Source: Fimbriimonadaceae bacterium (GTDB lineage: Bacteria; Armatimonadota; Fimbriimonadia; Fimbriimonadales; Fimbriimonadaceae). From it: a stretch of 64,000 bases of DNA. The notes beneath the pieces were generated by a model. It was not told the origin of the DNA. It did no database searches and was given only the letters and a program-made list of their open reading frames with translations. Positions 52,971-60,744 of this stretch are shown in pieces (position 1 is the first letter of the stretch; each line of letters starts with the position of its first letter). The stretch lies in the NCBI GenBank assembly GCA_019694835.1, contig JAIBBE010000107.1, positions 1 to 64,000 on the forward strand, read 5' to 3'. The position numbers and the translations under genes were made by a program.

Positions 52971-52986
52971 GCTGAACCGTTTCAGC
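52971..52986. promoter_or_regulatory. LacI-type operator at the lacI promoter
   Basis: GCTGAACCGTTTCAGC, a near-perfect palindrome with a central CG. On the minus strand TATACT (52993-52988) is separated from it by 1 nt and the ATG follows at 52967, so a bound repressor would cover the start site. Confidence 0.7.
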
Positions 52987-53025
52987 TAGTATACAACAGA
53001 TTCCCGAAAAACCCGAGCGCTGAGC

Positions 53026-53853
53026 CTATTTCAGCTTAGAAAGCACGAAGTTAAGGCCCTTTTCGATCGCATCGCGGAACTGCTTGCGACGACCTTCGTC
53101 TTTGCCCCCGTCTTCGTGCCCCATGCCCTCGATGTAGACCGCTTCGACCGGCACGTTGGCGGCGGTCAGCAGATCGACGAGCCGCTTGCTTTGCATGATC
53201 GGCACCACCTGGTCGTTCGTGCCATGGATGATGAAGGTCGGAGATGACTTGGACGAGAGGAACGTGACCGGACTGGCCTGTTTGATGTCCTCAGCCGAGT
53301 CCTTCTTGGGCTTGCCGAGCACGCTGGCGAAGAGGAAGTCGAAGGTCGGCGGGTAGTCCTTGGCGAGGTCGGTCGGTCCGAAGATGTCGAGGACGGCTTT
53401 CACCTGGCTGGAAACCCCAGGAAACTCTGACGGCTTGGGGTCGCGGGTGTCTCGGTAGCCGAGCAAAAGCGACAAGTGCCCGCCCGCACTGGCCCCGCTG
53501 GCCGCCATTCGGTTGGGGTCGATGATGTACTTGTCCGCGTTTTTGCGCAGGTAGCGGACTGCGGTCTGGACGTCGTCGAGCATTGCGGGCCACTTGTGCT
53601 TGGGGGCGAGGCGGTACTGCACGGTCGCGGCAACGAAACCCTTACTGGCGGCGGCCTCGCAAAGCTCCTTCATATCCTGCCGATTCCCCGCGATCCAGGC
53701 GCCGCCGTGGATGACGATCAGGCACGGTGCCTTGCCGGTGGTCGTCGCCGGGGAGTACACGTCCATCTTGAGTTCTTCTCCGGCGACCTTGGAGTACACG
53801 ACATCGAGGTCGACCTTGGGTCCGGTGAGGAGCAGGAGCAATGCGCTGATCAT
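53026..53853 (-). CDS. Exported alpha/beta-hydrolase, carbohydrate esterase-like
   Basis: 275 residues with a short hydrophobic N-terminus (MISALLLLLTG). Features: the oxyanion HGGAWIAG near 50, nucleophile serine in GASAGGH near 118-124, catalytic aspartate in GTNDQVVP and histidine in GMGHED. The opening DVVYSKVAGEELKMDVYSP is shared with BD-FAE and acetyl-xylan-type esterases. It lies upstream of lacI on the same strand, 59 nt away, and TAGAAT lies exactly 6 nt before its ATG. Removal of ester groups from polysaccharides is a likely but unproven role. Confidence 0.82.
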   Translation of the reverse strand: MISALLLLLTGPKVDLDVVYSKVAGEELKMDVYSPATTTGKAPCLIVIHGGAWIAGNRQDMKELCEAAASKGFVAATVQYRLAPKHKWPAMLDDVQTAVRYLRKNADKYIIDPNRMAASGASAGGHLSLLLGYRDTRDPKPSEFPGVSSQVKAVLDIFGPTDLAKDYPPTFDFLFASVLGKPKKDSAEDIKQASPVTFLSSKSSPTFIIHGTNDQVVPIMQSKRLVDLLTAANVPVEAVYIEGMGHEDGGKDEGRRKQFRDAIEKGLNFVLSKLK

Positions 53854-53859
53854 GTTGCT

Positions 53860-53865
53860 ATTCTA
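53860..53865 (-). promoter_or_regulatory. -10-like hexamer 6 nt before the esterase start
   Basis: TAGAAT on the complement, 6 nt, then ATG at 53853. No ribosome binding site is visible. Confidence 0.45.
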
Positions 53866-53893
53866 GACGCTTGGGGACGCTGGGAGCGTTGCG

Positions 53894-54226
53894 TTAGCCG
53901 ATGACAACAATCGGCTCACCGTTGTTGAGTTGGTCAATCGCAGCAAAAAACTGCAGTTCAAAGAGGGACTTAAGAAAGCGATTGGTCGAGTTACCACATG
54001 TAACCAGGAGCACTTGTGGTGGCGGCCCAAGTCGCCCGACCAGATCGAGAAAGTCCTCGTCTTTGGTCACGATCACCTTGCCTGGTTCTTGGGCGGCAAC
54101 AAAGATTTCCAGGTCGGACGCGTCGCGCTGACCCAAGTCCCGAACCGCTACAGCCTTAATGCCGAACTCGGAATCAATCCAGCCAGCAAGTTGTGGAGGC
54201 AACTGCGCGTCTACGATGAAGAGCAT
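53894..54226 (-). CDS. DUF5615 PIN-like protein, probable toxin
   Basis: 110 residues, overlapping the upstream stop as TGATG. Start MLFIVDAQLPPQLAGWID gives the first PIN-type aspartate, and VRDLGQRDASDLEIFVAAQEPGKVIVTKDEDFLDL gives the second acidic cluster. This is the usual DUF5615 pattern, a PIN-like nuclease domain. Such proteins pair with DUF433 antitoxin-like proteins, as here. Confidence 0.82.
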   Translation of the reverse strand: MLFIVDAQLPPQLAGWIDSEFGIKAVAVRDLGQRDASDLEIFVAAQEPGKVIVTKDEDFLDLVGRLGPPPQVLLVTCGNSTNRFLKSLFELQFFAAIDQLNNGEPIVVIG

Positions 54227-54453
54227 CAAGCAATTCTAGGATAGCTCGTTCTTGCCGAGGCAAATTGCAGGCACGCAAGAATGTCATCTCTCTCCAAATC
54301 GGGAAAGTCCTGAAGAATCTCCTCGAAGGAAACGTCACTCGCGAGTAGCTCCAGTACGTCGCTGACCCTGATTCGCATTCCTCGGATGCACGGCTTTCCT
54401 CCCATTTTCCCGGGTTCCTGCGTAATCCTATCAAGCAACGAATCGGCTGCCAT
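54226..54453 (-). CDS. DUF433 protein, probable antitoxin
   Basis: 75 residues from the ATG at 54453. This start is preferred over ATGs at 54504 and 54480 because TTGACC, a 17-nt spacer and CATAAT end exactly 6 nt before it. The sequence DRITQEPGKMGGKPCIRGMRIRVSDVLELLASDVSFEEILQDFPDLERDDILACLQFA is a classic DUF433 helix-turn-helix domain. It would bind the DUF5615 protein and probably its own promoter. Confidence 0.85.
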   Translation of the reverse strand: MAADSLLDRITQEPGKMGGKPCIRGMRIRVSDVLELLASDVSFEEILQDFPDLERDDILACLQFASARTSYPRIA

Positions 54454-54459
54454 GCTTTC

Positions 54460-54488
54460 ATTATGGTTGACAGTTCCCATTTGGTCAA
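54460..54488 (-). promoter_or_regulatory. Strong promoter for a leaderless DUF433-DUF5615 message
   Basis: On the complement, TTGACC (54488-54483), 17 nt, CATAAT (54465-54460), 6 nt, then the ATG at 54453. This is the clearest case in the window of a promoter that leaves no leader. Confidence 0.7.
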
Positions 54489-54536
54489 ACCGCGACCCAG
54501 TCAAGTCCTTGTCTGCCTAGTCCTGTAAAATGAGCC

Positions 54537-55061
54537 GTGAATCCACTTGACGATCTGGCTCGGCAAATTGAGCGTGCTGAGGAGGCGGGCGTCATTCTGG
54601 AGTTCATGGACGGAATCCCGACCTGGGAGGCATTCCCCAGCCCCATCCATCAGCAACGACTGTTCGACATCGCCTACGGCCTCCGGACCGAGGCCGACAA
54701 GTCTGAGGGGCCGTGTGGGTGTCACGTGTACCTTGACATGTACATCCGCTTTGGGGAAACGTCCTTCAAGCGACCCGATATCTCGATCTTTTGCGATCCC
54801 GTACCTGAAACCCGGGAGGTCGCGAGTGTCGTGCCCGAGGCCGTCATCGAGGTTCTCAGCCCGGGATACGAAAAGAAGGACCTCGAGTTTGGAGTCCCCT
54901 TTTACCTCTCACACGGCGTGAAGGACGTGATTGTGGTCGACCCCGAATCCACGAAAGTGCTTAACTTTGATGCAACCAGCAAGCGGGAACTCACCAGGTC
55001 GACATCCGACTCCACTGTGGATGCCTTGTTAGCCTCTAACACTCATTCGTCCGCAAACTGA
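54537..55061 (+). CDS. Uma2 family (DUF820) putative endonuclease
   Basis: 174 residues, GTG start at 54537. TAAAAT lies 5 nt before it. The restriction-fold core is seen: KRPDISIFCD (active-site Asp), AVIEVLSPGYEKKDLE (E-x-x) and VKDVIVVDPESTKVLNF. Uma2 proteins are common in Cyanobacteria, Planctomycetes and Armatimonadota, often in many copies, and their biological role is unclear. It diverges from the DUF433 gene, and its 3' end overlaps the convergent TPR gene by 19 nt. Confidence 0.8.
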   Translation: MNPLDDLARQIERAEEAGVILEFMDGIPTWEAFPSPIHQQRLFDIAYGLRTEADKSEGPCGCHVYLDMYIRFGETSFKRPDISIFCDPVPETREVASVVPEAVIEVLSPGYEKKDLEFGVPFYLSHGVKDVIVVDPESTKVLNFDATSKRELTRSTSDSTVDALLASNTHSSAN

Positions 55062-55465
55062 ACCGTGTGCCAGTTCGGGTTGATGGTCTTCGTCCACGCC
55101 CCGCTGTTGTTGCCGACCTGGCGCCGAAGTCCCTCGGTGAGATGCTCCAGGAACGGGTCGTTGGGTTCGATCACGCGCCAGTGCTCGGCCACGAGCAGAG
55201 CATCTTCGTAGCGGCCAAGGCGGTCCAGGCACTCGGCGTGCATACGGCCGGCCTGCCAGAAGTGGGTGTCGATCATCGTCGCTCGTCGAAAGGCCTCTTC
55301 GGCAGCGGCATAATCGCGCGTTTGGAAGCAGCAGTACCCGAGCTGGGCTTGCAGCCGCGCATTGATGGGCTGAGGCTCAAGCTGATTGCGGAGCAGCGCC
55401 GCCGCCTCGGCCCACTTGGCTTGGCGCATCAACTCGCTGACGACAGACTGAACTCCAGAACTCAT
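55043..55465 (-). CDS. Tetratricopeptide repeat protein
   Basis: 140 residues with about three TPR units: KWAEAAALLRNQLEPQPINARLQAQLGYCCFQTRDYAAAEEAFRRA and RYEDALLVAEHWRVIEPNDP. No signal peptide. An AGAGAGGG ribosome binding site precedes the ATG. It probably mediates protein contacts. It diverges from the pilB gene, so a link to pilus assembly is possible but not shown. Confidence 0.75.
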   Translation of the reverse strand: MSSGVQSVVSELMRQAKWAEAAALLRNQLEPQPINARLQAQLGYCCFQTRDYAAAEEAFRRATMIDTHFWQAGRMHAECLDRLGRYEDALLVAEHWRVIEPNDPFLEHLTEGLRRQVGNNSGAWTKTINPNWHTVQFADE

Positions 55466-55552
55466 CCCTCTCTTCTACTCTGCCCGTTTGTGCGAGGATT
55501 CCCGAACTGAGAGCAGGAATCTCGTTCGCCATGAGAAAGTTACCTGCTCGGA

Positions 55553-57304
55553 ATGCCGCCCGGGAGTGGAACGATTGTACAGGCGATGCTTACCGGCGAT
55601 GTATTTGTGCAAGAGGGGCTGATCAGCCAGGACCAGCTCCAATTGGCTGAGGATAAACAGCGTGAACTGGGCGGAAACGACCCGATCGCCCGCGTGCTCG
55701 TCAACATGGGGCTCGTCGCTGAGCGTGATCGAGTGCGCTGCCTCGGCAAAGTCTGGGGCATCGGCTTCGCCGATATCGCCGACCGCGTGCCCAGCCACGA
55801 AGCGATGCACCTTCTCAGCGCACAACTCGCGAAGCGCTTCAAGGCCATTCCGCTTGAAATCCAGGACAAGAAGCTGATTGTCGCGATGGCGAATCCGCTC
55901 GACGTGTTCGTCGTCGACGAACTTCGGATGACCACCGGCTATGAAATCGAGCCGATGATCGCGGTCGAAGAAGACCTGATGGCGAGCCTCGCCGCCCATT
56001 ACAAGGTCGATGTCAACGTCAACGACGCCCTCGCCGGAGTGATGAAGGACTTCGACGGTGAATTGAATCTCAGCGCGGTCGAGGAAGAAGAGCTCAGCGA
56101 GGCCGAACTGCGCGAGATGGGCGAAGATGCGCCCATCATTCGCCTCGCCAACCTTATCGTCAGCCAGGGCGTCAACGACAAGGCCAGCGACATCCACATC
56201 GAACCACGCAAGGACGGGATCTGCGTGCGCTACCGCGTCGATGGCGTGATGATCGAGGGGATGAAGCTCCCGAAGAAAGTGGTTGCTCCCCTAACGAGCC
56301 GCTTCAAGATCATGGCGAACATGGATATCGCCGAGAAGCGCGCACCGCAGGACAACCGTATCGGTGCGGTCATCAACGGCAAGGAGTTCGACTTCCGAGT
56401 AAGCACCTTGCCCGTCGTCTATGGCGAGAAGATCGTTATGCGCATCCTCGACAAGGGCGGCATCAACGTCGGCTTGTCGAAGCTCGGTTTTCTCCCCCAC
56501 AACCTCAAGATGATCGAGGACATGGCGGATCGGTCCTACGGCATCCTCCTTGTCACCGGTCCGACTGGCTCGGGAAAATCGACCACCTTGTATTCGATTC
56601 TCAACAAGATGAATACGGGTGAGAACAACATCATCACCATCGAAGACCCGGTCGAATACGAGTTAAGCGGGATCAATCAGTGCTCCGTGAACAACCGCGC
56701 GGGCATGACCTTCGCCGCTGGCCTTCGCGCGATGCTTCGCCAAGACCCCGACGTGATCATGATCGGTGAAATGCGCGATAACGAGACCGCGACGATCGCG
56801 ATGGAGGCCGCCCTTACCGGCCACATGGTGCTGAGCACGCTGCACACCAACGATGCACCGTCAGCCCCGACTCGACTCATCGACATGGAAGTCGAGCCCT
56901 TCCTGATCTCGTCCTCGATCATCGGCGTCCTTGCCCAGCGCCTCGTCCGGCAAATCTGCCCGAACTGCAAAGAATCGTACACGGGGACTCGCGAGAGCCT
57001 GTTGCGCTACGGCTTTCCCCTCCCGGAAGAGATCGGCGCGGAGACGCACGGCGAACTCACGTTGTTCAAAGGGGCTGGCTGCGACCAGTGCAAGGGCACC
57101 GGATACAAGGGCCGAACCGGCGTTCATGAACTGATGGCCATGAATGACGAAATCCGAGACGAGATCCTCAACAAGTCGCCAAGCCATATCGTCCGAAAGC
57201 TGGCGGTCGACAACGGCATGCGAACCCTGCAGGTCGACGCCGTCACGAAGGTGCTCATGGGTGTGACGTCGGTGGACGAAGTGCTGCGTGTCATTTACGC
57301 GTAG
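55553..57304 (+). CDS. pilB: Type IV pilus/type II secretion assembly ATPase PilB/GspE
   Basis: 583 residues; an ATG at 55586 is a possible alternative start. The MshEN/GspE-N domain (about 12-150) begins MLTGDVFVQEGLISQDQLQLAE. The ATPase has Walker A GPTGSGKSTT at 336-345, the Asp box around IEDPVEYELSGINQ, Walker B DVIMIGEMRDNETA and His box STLHTNDA. The two CxxC pairs (CPNC, CDQC) near 465 and 510 bind zinc in this family. It powers extension of a pilus or pseudopilus. No other pil or gsp machine genes are near, only the pseudopilins elsewhere in the window. Confidence 0.92.
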   Translation: MPPGSGTIVQAMLTGDVFVQEGLISQDQLQLAEDKQRELGGNDPIARVLVNMGLVAERDRVRCLGKVWGIGFADIADRVPSHEAMHLLSAQLAKRFKAIPLEIQDKKLIVAMANPLDVFVVDELRMTTGYEIEPMIAVEEDLMASLAAHYKVDVNVNDALAGVMKDFDGELNLSAVEEEELSEAELREMGEDAPIIRLANLIVSQGVNDKASDIHIEPRKDGICVRYRVDGVMIEGMKLPKKVVAPLTSRFKIMANMDIAEKRAPQDNRIGAVINGKEFDFRVSTLPVVYGEKIVMRILDKGGINVGLSKLGFLPHNLKMIEDMADRSYGILLVTGPTGSGKSTTLYSILNKMNTGENNIITIEDPVEYELSGINQCSVNNRAGMTFAAGLRAMLRQDPDVIMIGEMRDNETATIAMEAALTGHMVLSTLHTNDAPSAPTRLIDMEVEPFLISSSIIGVLAQRLVRQICPNCKESYTGTRESLLRYGFPLPEEIGAETHGELTLFKGAGCDQCKGTGYKGRTGVHELMAMNDEIRDEILNKSPSHIVRKLAVDNGMRTLQVDAVTKVLMGVTSVDEVLRVIYA

Positions 57305-57331
57305 CTGGCTTGCTGCAGATTTCCGCCTGTC

Positions 57332-57470
57332 ACCTCTCCCCTAACCCCTCTCCTCCGCCGCCCAATCTTCCGTACTCGCGAACCGGTGGGCGCAGGAGAG
57401 GGGGACCGGAGTGTTGCGTGAATCCGGGCTCCCCGCTCCTGCCCCGGAGGAGAGGGGTTGGGGGAGAGGT
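57332..57470. repeat. CTCTCCC-rich inverted repeat
   Basis: Arms 57332-57357 and 57445-57470 are complementary at 25 of 26 positions. The middle holds further GGAGAGGGGG copies. It resembles the element at 11360-11502 in base content and motif but is not identical. It fills the gap between pilB and the next gene. Confidence 0.7.
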
Positions 57471-57475
57471 CGGTG

Positions 57476-57481
57476 TAAGAT
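57476..57481 (+). promoter_or_regulatory. -10-like hexamer 6 nt before the 57488 start
   Basis: TAAGAT, 6 nt, ATG at 57488. The preceding sequence is the inverted repeat and no -35 is clear. Confidence 0.35.
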
Positions 57482-57487
57482 ATAAGC

Positions 57488-57769
57488 ATGGGAGCGACCT
57501 ACGTATGGACCGGCTTTCTGCTTTTCGCCTTCATCTTAAGCAGCTCGCAGTTTCTCTATTACACCGCCGCCAAGAAACAACTCGATCGCCGTATGAGCCT
57601 GCTCCTGCTCATCCCGATTCCGTGTCTCATTGCAGTACTGTTTACCTGGCTCGTGTGGAAGTCGTGGCCCACGCTTATCACCACCGGGCTCATTACTCTT
57701 GCCGCTTTGCAAGTCCTGCACTATCGATTGTCCAAGCTCCCCGAGCATCCAAGGGCTCCAATGACATGA
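57488..57769 (+). CDS. Small membrane protein
   Basis: 93 residues with three hydrophobic stretches (about 6-28, 37-58 and 62-76). No family is recognised. It stands alone between pilB and the transhydrogenase operon. Confidence 0.55.
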   Translation: MGATYVWTGFLLFAFILSSSQFLYYTAAKKQLDRRMSLLLLIPIPCLIAVLFTWLVWKSWPTLITTGLITLAALQVLHYRLSKLPEHPRAPMT

Positions 57770-57864
57770 GGCGACCAAGGGGTTTCCGAAAGGATTGCGT
57801 TGGCACCGTCCAGCACACACCCAACCGTTCTCGTCAACCTGGCGGGTAACCTGGTTTCGCGGAC

Positions 57865-59010
57865 ATGAAGATCGCGACGCCGAAGGAAACGGCTCTAGGT
57901 GAACGCAGGGTAGCGCTTACACCTGAGGGAGTCAAAGAACTCATCGGAAAGTCTGCCCAAGTGGCAGTGGAGAATGGTGCGGGCGACGGCGCATACATCC
58001 CCGATGCAAGCTACTCGGACGCCGGAGCAGTCCTTGCTTCGTGTCATGAAATATGGGGACAGGCGGAAATGATCCTCAAGGTTTTGCCGCCGACCGTCGA
58101 GGAAGTTGGGCGTATGAGGCCGGGCTCCTGGATCGCGTCGTTCCTTCAACCGACCTCGAACCCAGACATCGTCCAAGCCCTCTGCAAGCAGGGCGTCAAT
58201 GCTTTCGCCATGGATATGATGCCCCGCATCAGCCGCGCGCAGAGCATGGATGTCTTGAGTTCGATGAGCACGATTGCGGGGTACAAGGCCGCGCTTATCT
58301 CCGCCGAACTCCTTCCCAAGTTCTTCCCCATGTTCATGACCGCGGCGGGAACCCTTCCCCCGGCCAGGGTTTTCGTTATTGGAGCGGGTGTCGCGGGATT
58401 GCAGGCCATTGCGACCAGCAAGCGGCTCGGTGCGATTGTCGAAGCGTTCGACGTTCGGCCCGCCGTGAAAGAGCAGATCGAGAGTCTGGGCGGCAAGTTC
58501 GTCGGCCTTTCCCTCATCAGCGACGAGGCAGAGGACGCGGGGGGATACGCAAAGGAGGTCACAGCCGACACGCATGCCCGGGAGCTCGAACTCATCGCCT
58601 CTCGTTTGCCGCACGTCGATGCCGTGATCACCACGGCCTTGATTCCGGGACGGCGTGCGCCGCTGCTCATCACTTCCGACATGTTGAGCCATATGCGGCC
58701 CGGTTCTGTTGTTGTCGACCTGGCCGCTCCGGCGGGGGGCAATTGCGAGGCCACCGTTCCGGGTCAAACCGTCGTGGCCAACGGCGTGACGGTCGTGGGC
58801 CGGACCGATCTCCTGGCAAGCATGTCGTCCGACGCGAGTCGGATGTATTCCAAGAACGTCACTGCCTTCCTCAGCGTGCTGCTGAAGGAGGGCCAACTCT
58901 CCCTCGACATGGAAGACGAGATCGTCAAAGGGACACTGATCACGCACGAGGGCAAGATCGTACACGACGTGATCCGCATGACGATCGAAAAAGGGGGTTC
59001 CCAAGCATGA
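57865..59010 (+). CDS. pntAA: NAD(P) transhydrogenase subunit alpha, part 1 (NAD-binding)
   Basis: 381 residues. It binds NAD(H) in the proton-driven transhydrogenase. Characteristic: MKIATPKETALGERRVALTPEGV start, RAQSMDVLSSMSTIAGYKA, and the Rossmann motif FVIGAGVAGLQAIATSKRLGAIVEAFDVR near 172-200. In this organism PntA is split, as in Rhodospirillum, with the membrane part as a separate gene overlapping by ATGA. Confidence 0.94.
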   Translation: MKIATPKETALGERRVALTPEGVKELIGKSAQVAVENGAGDGAYIPDASYSDAGAVLASCHEIWGQAEMILKVLPPTVEEVGRMRPGSWIASFLQPTSNPDIVQALCKQGVNAFAMDMMPRISRAQSMDVLSSMSTIAGYKAALISAELLPKFFPMFMTAAGTLPPARVFVIGAGVAGLQAIATSKRLGAIVEAFDVRPAVKEQIESLGGKFVGLSLISDEAEDAGGYAKEVTADTHARELELIASRLPHVDAVITTALIPGRRAPLLITSDMLSHMRPGSVVVDLAAPAGGNCEATVPGQTVVANGVTVVGRTDLLASMSSDASRMYSKNVTAFLSVLLKEGQLSLDMEDEIVKGTLITHEGKIVHDVIRMTIEKGGSQA

Positions 59011-59303
59011 CGCTGATCGCCGTCGTTACCATCTTTATCCTGGCCGTCTTTGTGGGATTGGAGGTCATCGCCAAGGTCCCGCAAACGCTTCACACTCCGC
59101 TGATGTCGGCGACCAACGCTATCCACGGCGTCATCCTCGTCGGCGGGGTCATCGTCTTGCTGCAGGCTGAGACCACGCTGGGACTCGCGCTAGGCTTTTT
59201 CGCTGCGCTTTTCGGGGTTCTCAACGTCGTGGGCGGCTTCGTGGTTACCGATCGCATGCTCGAAATGTTCAAGCGCAAGCCCAAGAAGGAGGCTAAGCCA
59301 TGA
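59007..59303 (+). CDS. pntAB: NAD(P) transhydrogenase subunit alpha, part 2 (membrane)
   Basis: 98 residues starting at the ATG at 59007, coupled to pntAA by ATGA and to pntB by the same arrangement at 59300. Three transmembrane helices (about 2-20, 33-52 and 58-78): TLIAVVTIFILAVFVGLEVI, AIHGVILVGGVIVLLQA and LGFFAALFGVLNVVGGFVVTD. It forms part of the proton channel. The short gene is easily missed because a longer frame spans it. Confidence 0.92.
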   Translation: MTLIAVVTIFILAVFVGLEVIAKVPQTLHTPLMSATNAIHGVILVGGVIVLLQAETTLGLALGFFAALFGVLNVVGGFVVTDRMLEMFKRKPKKEAKP

Positions 59304-60739
59304 GCAGCGACCTCGTCAACATCGCTTACTTAATCACCGCGGTCACCTTCATGCTCGCGCTGAAGTTGATGAACGGGCCAAAGACGGCCCGGCAAGGCAA
59401 TCTGCTTGCCGCCGCCGGAATGGCTCTCGCCCTCGTGGCCACCTTCTTTCTTCAGGAAGGCGACCATACGATTCTCCAGAACGCGAAGGGCGAATTCAAG
59501 ACCACGAATCTGCTGCTGCTCGCGCTCGCGTTCGTTCTCGGTTCAATAGGAGGCGCCTGGTCGGCACGCAAGGTACAGATGACGGCGATGCCGCAAATGG
59601 TTGCGCTGTTCAACGGCTTGGGCGGCGGTGCGGTGGCTTTGGTGGCGCTCGTCGAGTATCCGCACCTGTTTTCTGGTTCAGCAGAGCAATCGATGCCGCT
59701 CGGTGTGCGGATGACCACGACTGTCCTCAGCCTCGTGATCGGCTGCATCAGCTTCTCAGGGAGCATGATCGCCTACGGAAAGCTCCAGGAACTTCTTACC
59801 GGTCGCCCGATCACGTGGCCGGGCCAGAAGATTTTTAACCTGCTCCTGTTCACGGGAGTCGTGGTCGTGATGGCGTTCCTCCTCGCGGGCGGGCAGCAGG
59901 ACATGCTTTTCTACGGCCTCTTGGCGGTCGCTTTGGTCCTGGGCGTCACGCTGGTCCTACCGATCGGCGGCGCGGACATGCCGGTCGTCATCTCGCTTTT
60001 GAACTCTTTCACCGGTTGTGCGGCGGGACTTGCTGGCTTCGTGCTGGGTAATACCGCGCTGCTGATCGGTGGTGGCTTGGTCGGTGCGAGCGGCCTGATT
60101 CTCACGCTCGACATGTGCAAGGCCATGAACCGGCCCTTGAGCAACGTCATTTTTGGCGCTTTTGGCGCGGTGACAGCCGGTGGCGGCAGTCAGTCGGCAA
60201 TCACCGGTTCCGTCCGCAGCTACTCGGTCGAGGACGCTGCAATCATCTTTTCGAGCGCCGACAGCGTCGTCATCGTGCCCGGATACGGCATGGCGGTCGC
60301 CCAAGCCCAGCACGTGGTGAAAGAACTAGCCCAGAAGCTTCAGGACAAAGGCATCACCGTCAAGTACGCGATTCATCCGGTTGCGGGACGTATGCCGGGC
60401 CACATGAACGTCCTCCTCGCCGAGGCCGATGTCCCTTATGAACAGCTTTTCGACCTGGACGAAATCAATGGCGAGTTCCCGGAGACTGACGTCGCGCTCG
60501 TCATCGGCGCGAACGACGTCGTCAATCCCGCCGCTCGATATGACAAGGCCAGCCCGATCTATGGGATGCCGATCCTCGACGTGGACAAGGCTAAAACCGT
60601 CATCGTCTGCAAACGCGGCATGGCACCCGGTTTTGCCGGTATCGAGAACGAACTCTTCCTCCAGCCCAACACGATCATGGTCTTCGGCAATGCAAAGTCC
60701 ACGATCGGCAAGTTGGTCGCTGCCGTCGAAAACTCATAA
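59300..60739 (+). CDS. pntB: NAD(P) transhydrogenase subunit beta
   Basis: 479 residues. The N-terminal about 270 residues hold about nine membrane helices, and the C-terminal about 180 form the NADP-binding domain (VVIVPGYGMAVAQAQHVVKELA, HPVAGRMPGHMNVLLAEADVPY, VALVIGANDVVNPAA, KRGMAPGFAGIENELF). With PntAA and PntAB it uses the proton gradient to make NADPH from NADH. The operon is complete; nothing else is attached at the 3' side. Confidence 0.95.
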   Translation: MSSDLVNIAYLITAVTFMLALKLMNGPKTARQGNLLAAAGMALALVATFFLQEGDHTILQNAKGEFKTTNLLLLALAFVLGSIGGAWSARKVQMTAMPQMVALFNGLGGGAVALVALVEYPHLFSGSAEQSMPLGVRMTTTVLSLVIGCISFSGSMIAYGKLQELLTGRPITWPGQKIFNLLLFTGVVVVMAFLLAGGQQDMLFYGLLAVALVLGVTLVLPIGGADMPVVISLLNSFTGCAAGLAGFVLGNTALLIGGGLVGASGLILTLDMCKAMNRPLSNVIFGAFGAVTAGGGSQSAITGSVRSYSVEDAAIIFSSADSVVIVPGYGMAVAQAQHVVKELAQKLQDKGITVKYAIHPVAGRMPGHMNVLLAEADVPYEQLFDLDEINGEFPETDVALVIGANDVVNPAARYDKASPIYGMPILDVDKAKTVIVCKRGMAPGFAGIENELFLQPNTIMVFGNAKSTIGKLVAAVENS

Positions 60740-60744
60740 GCTCT

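Noticed and set aside
53019..53035. GCTGAGCCTATTTCAGC, similar to the LacI-type sites
   Set aside because: It lacks the central CG, has an odd length and sits at the 3' end of the esterase gene rather than at a promoter.
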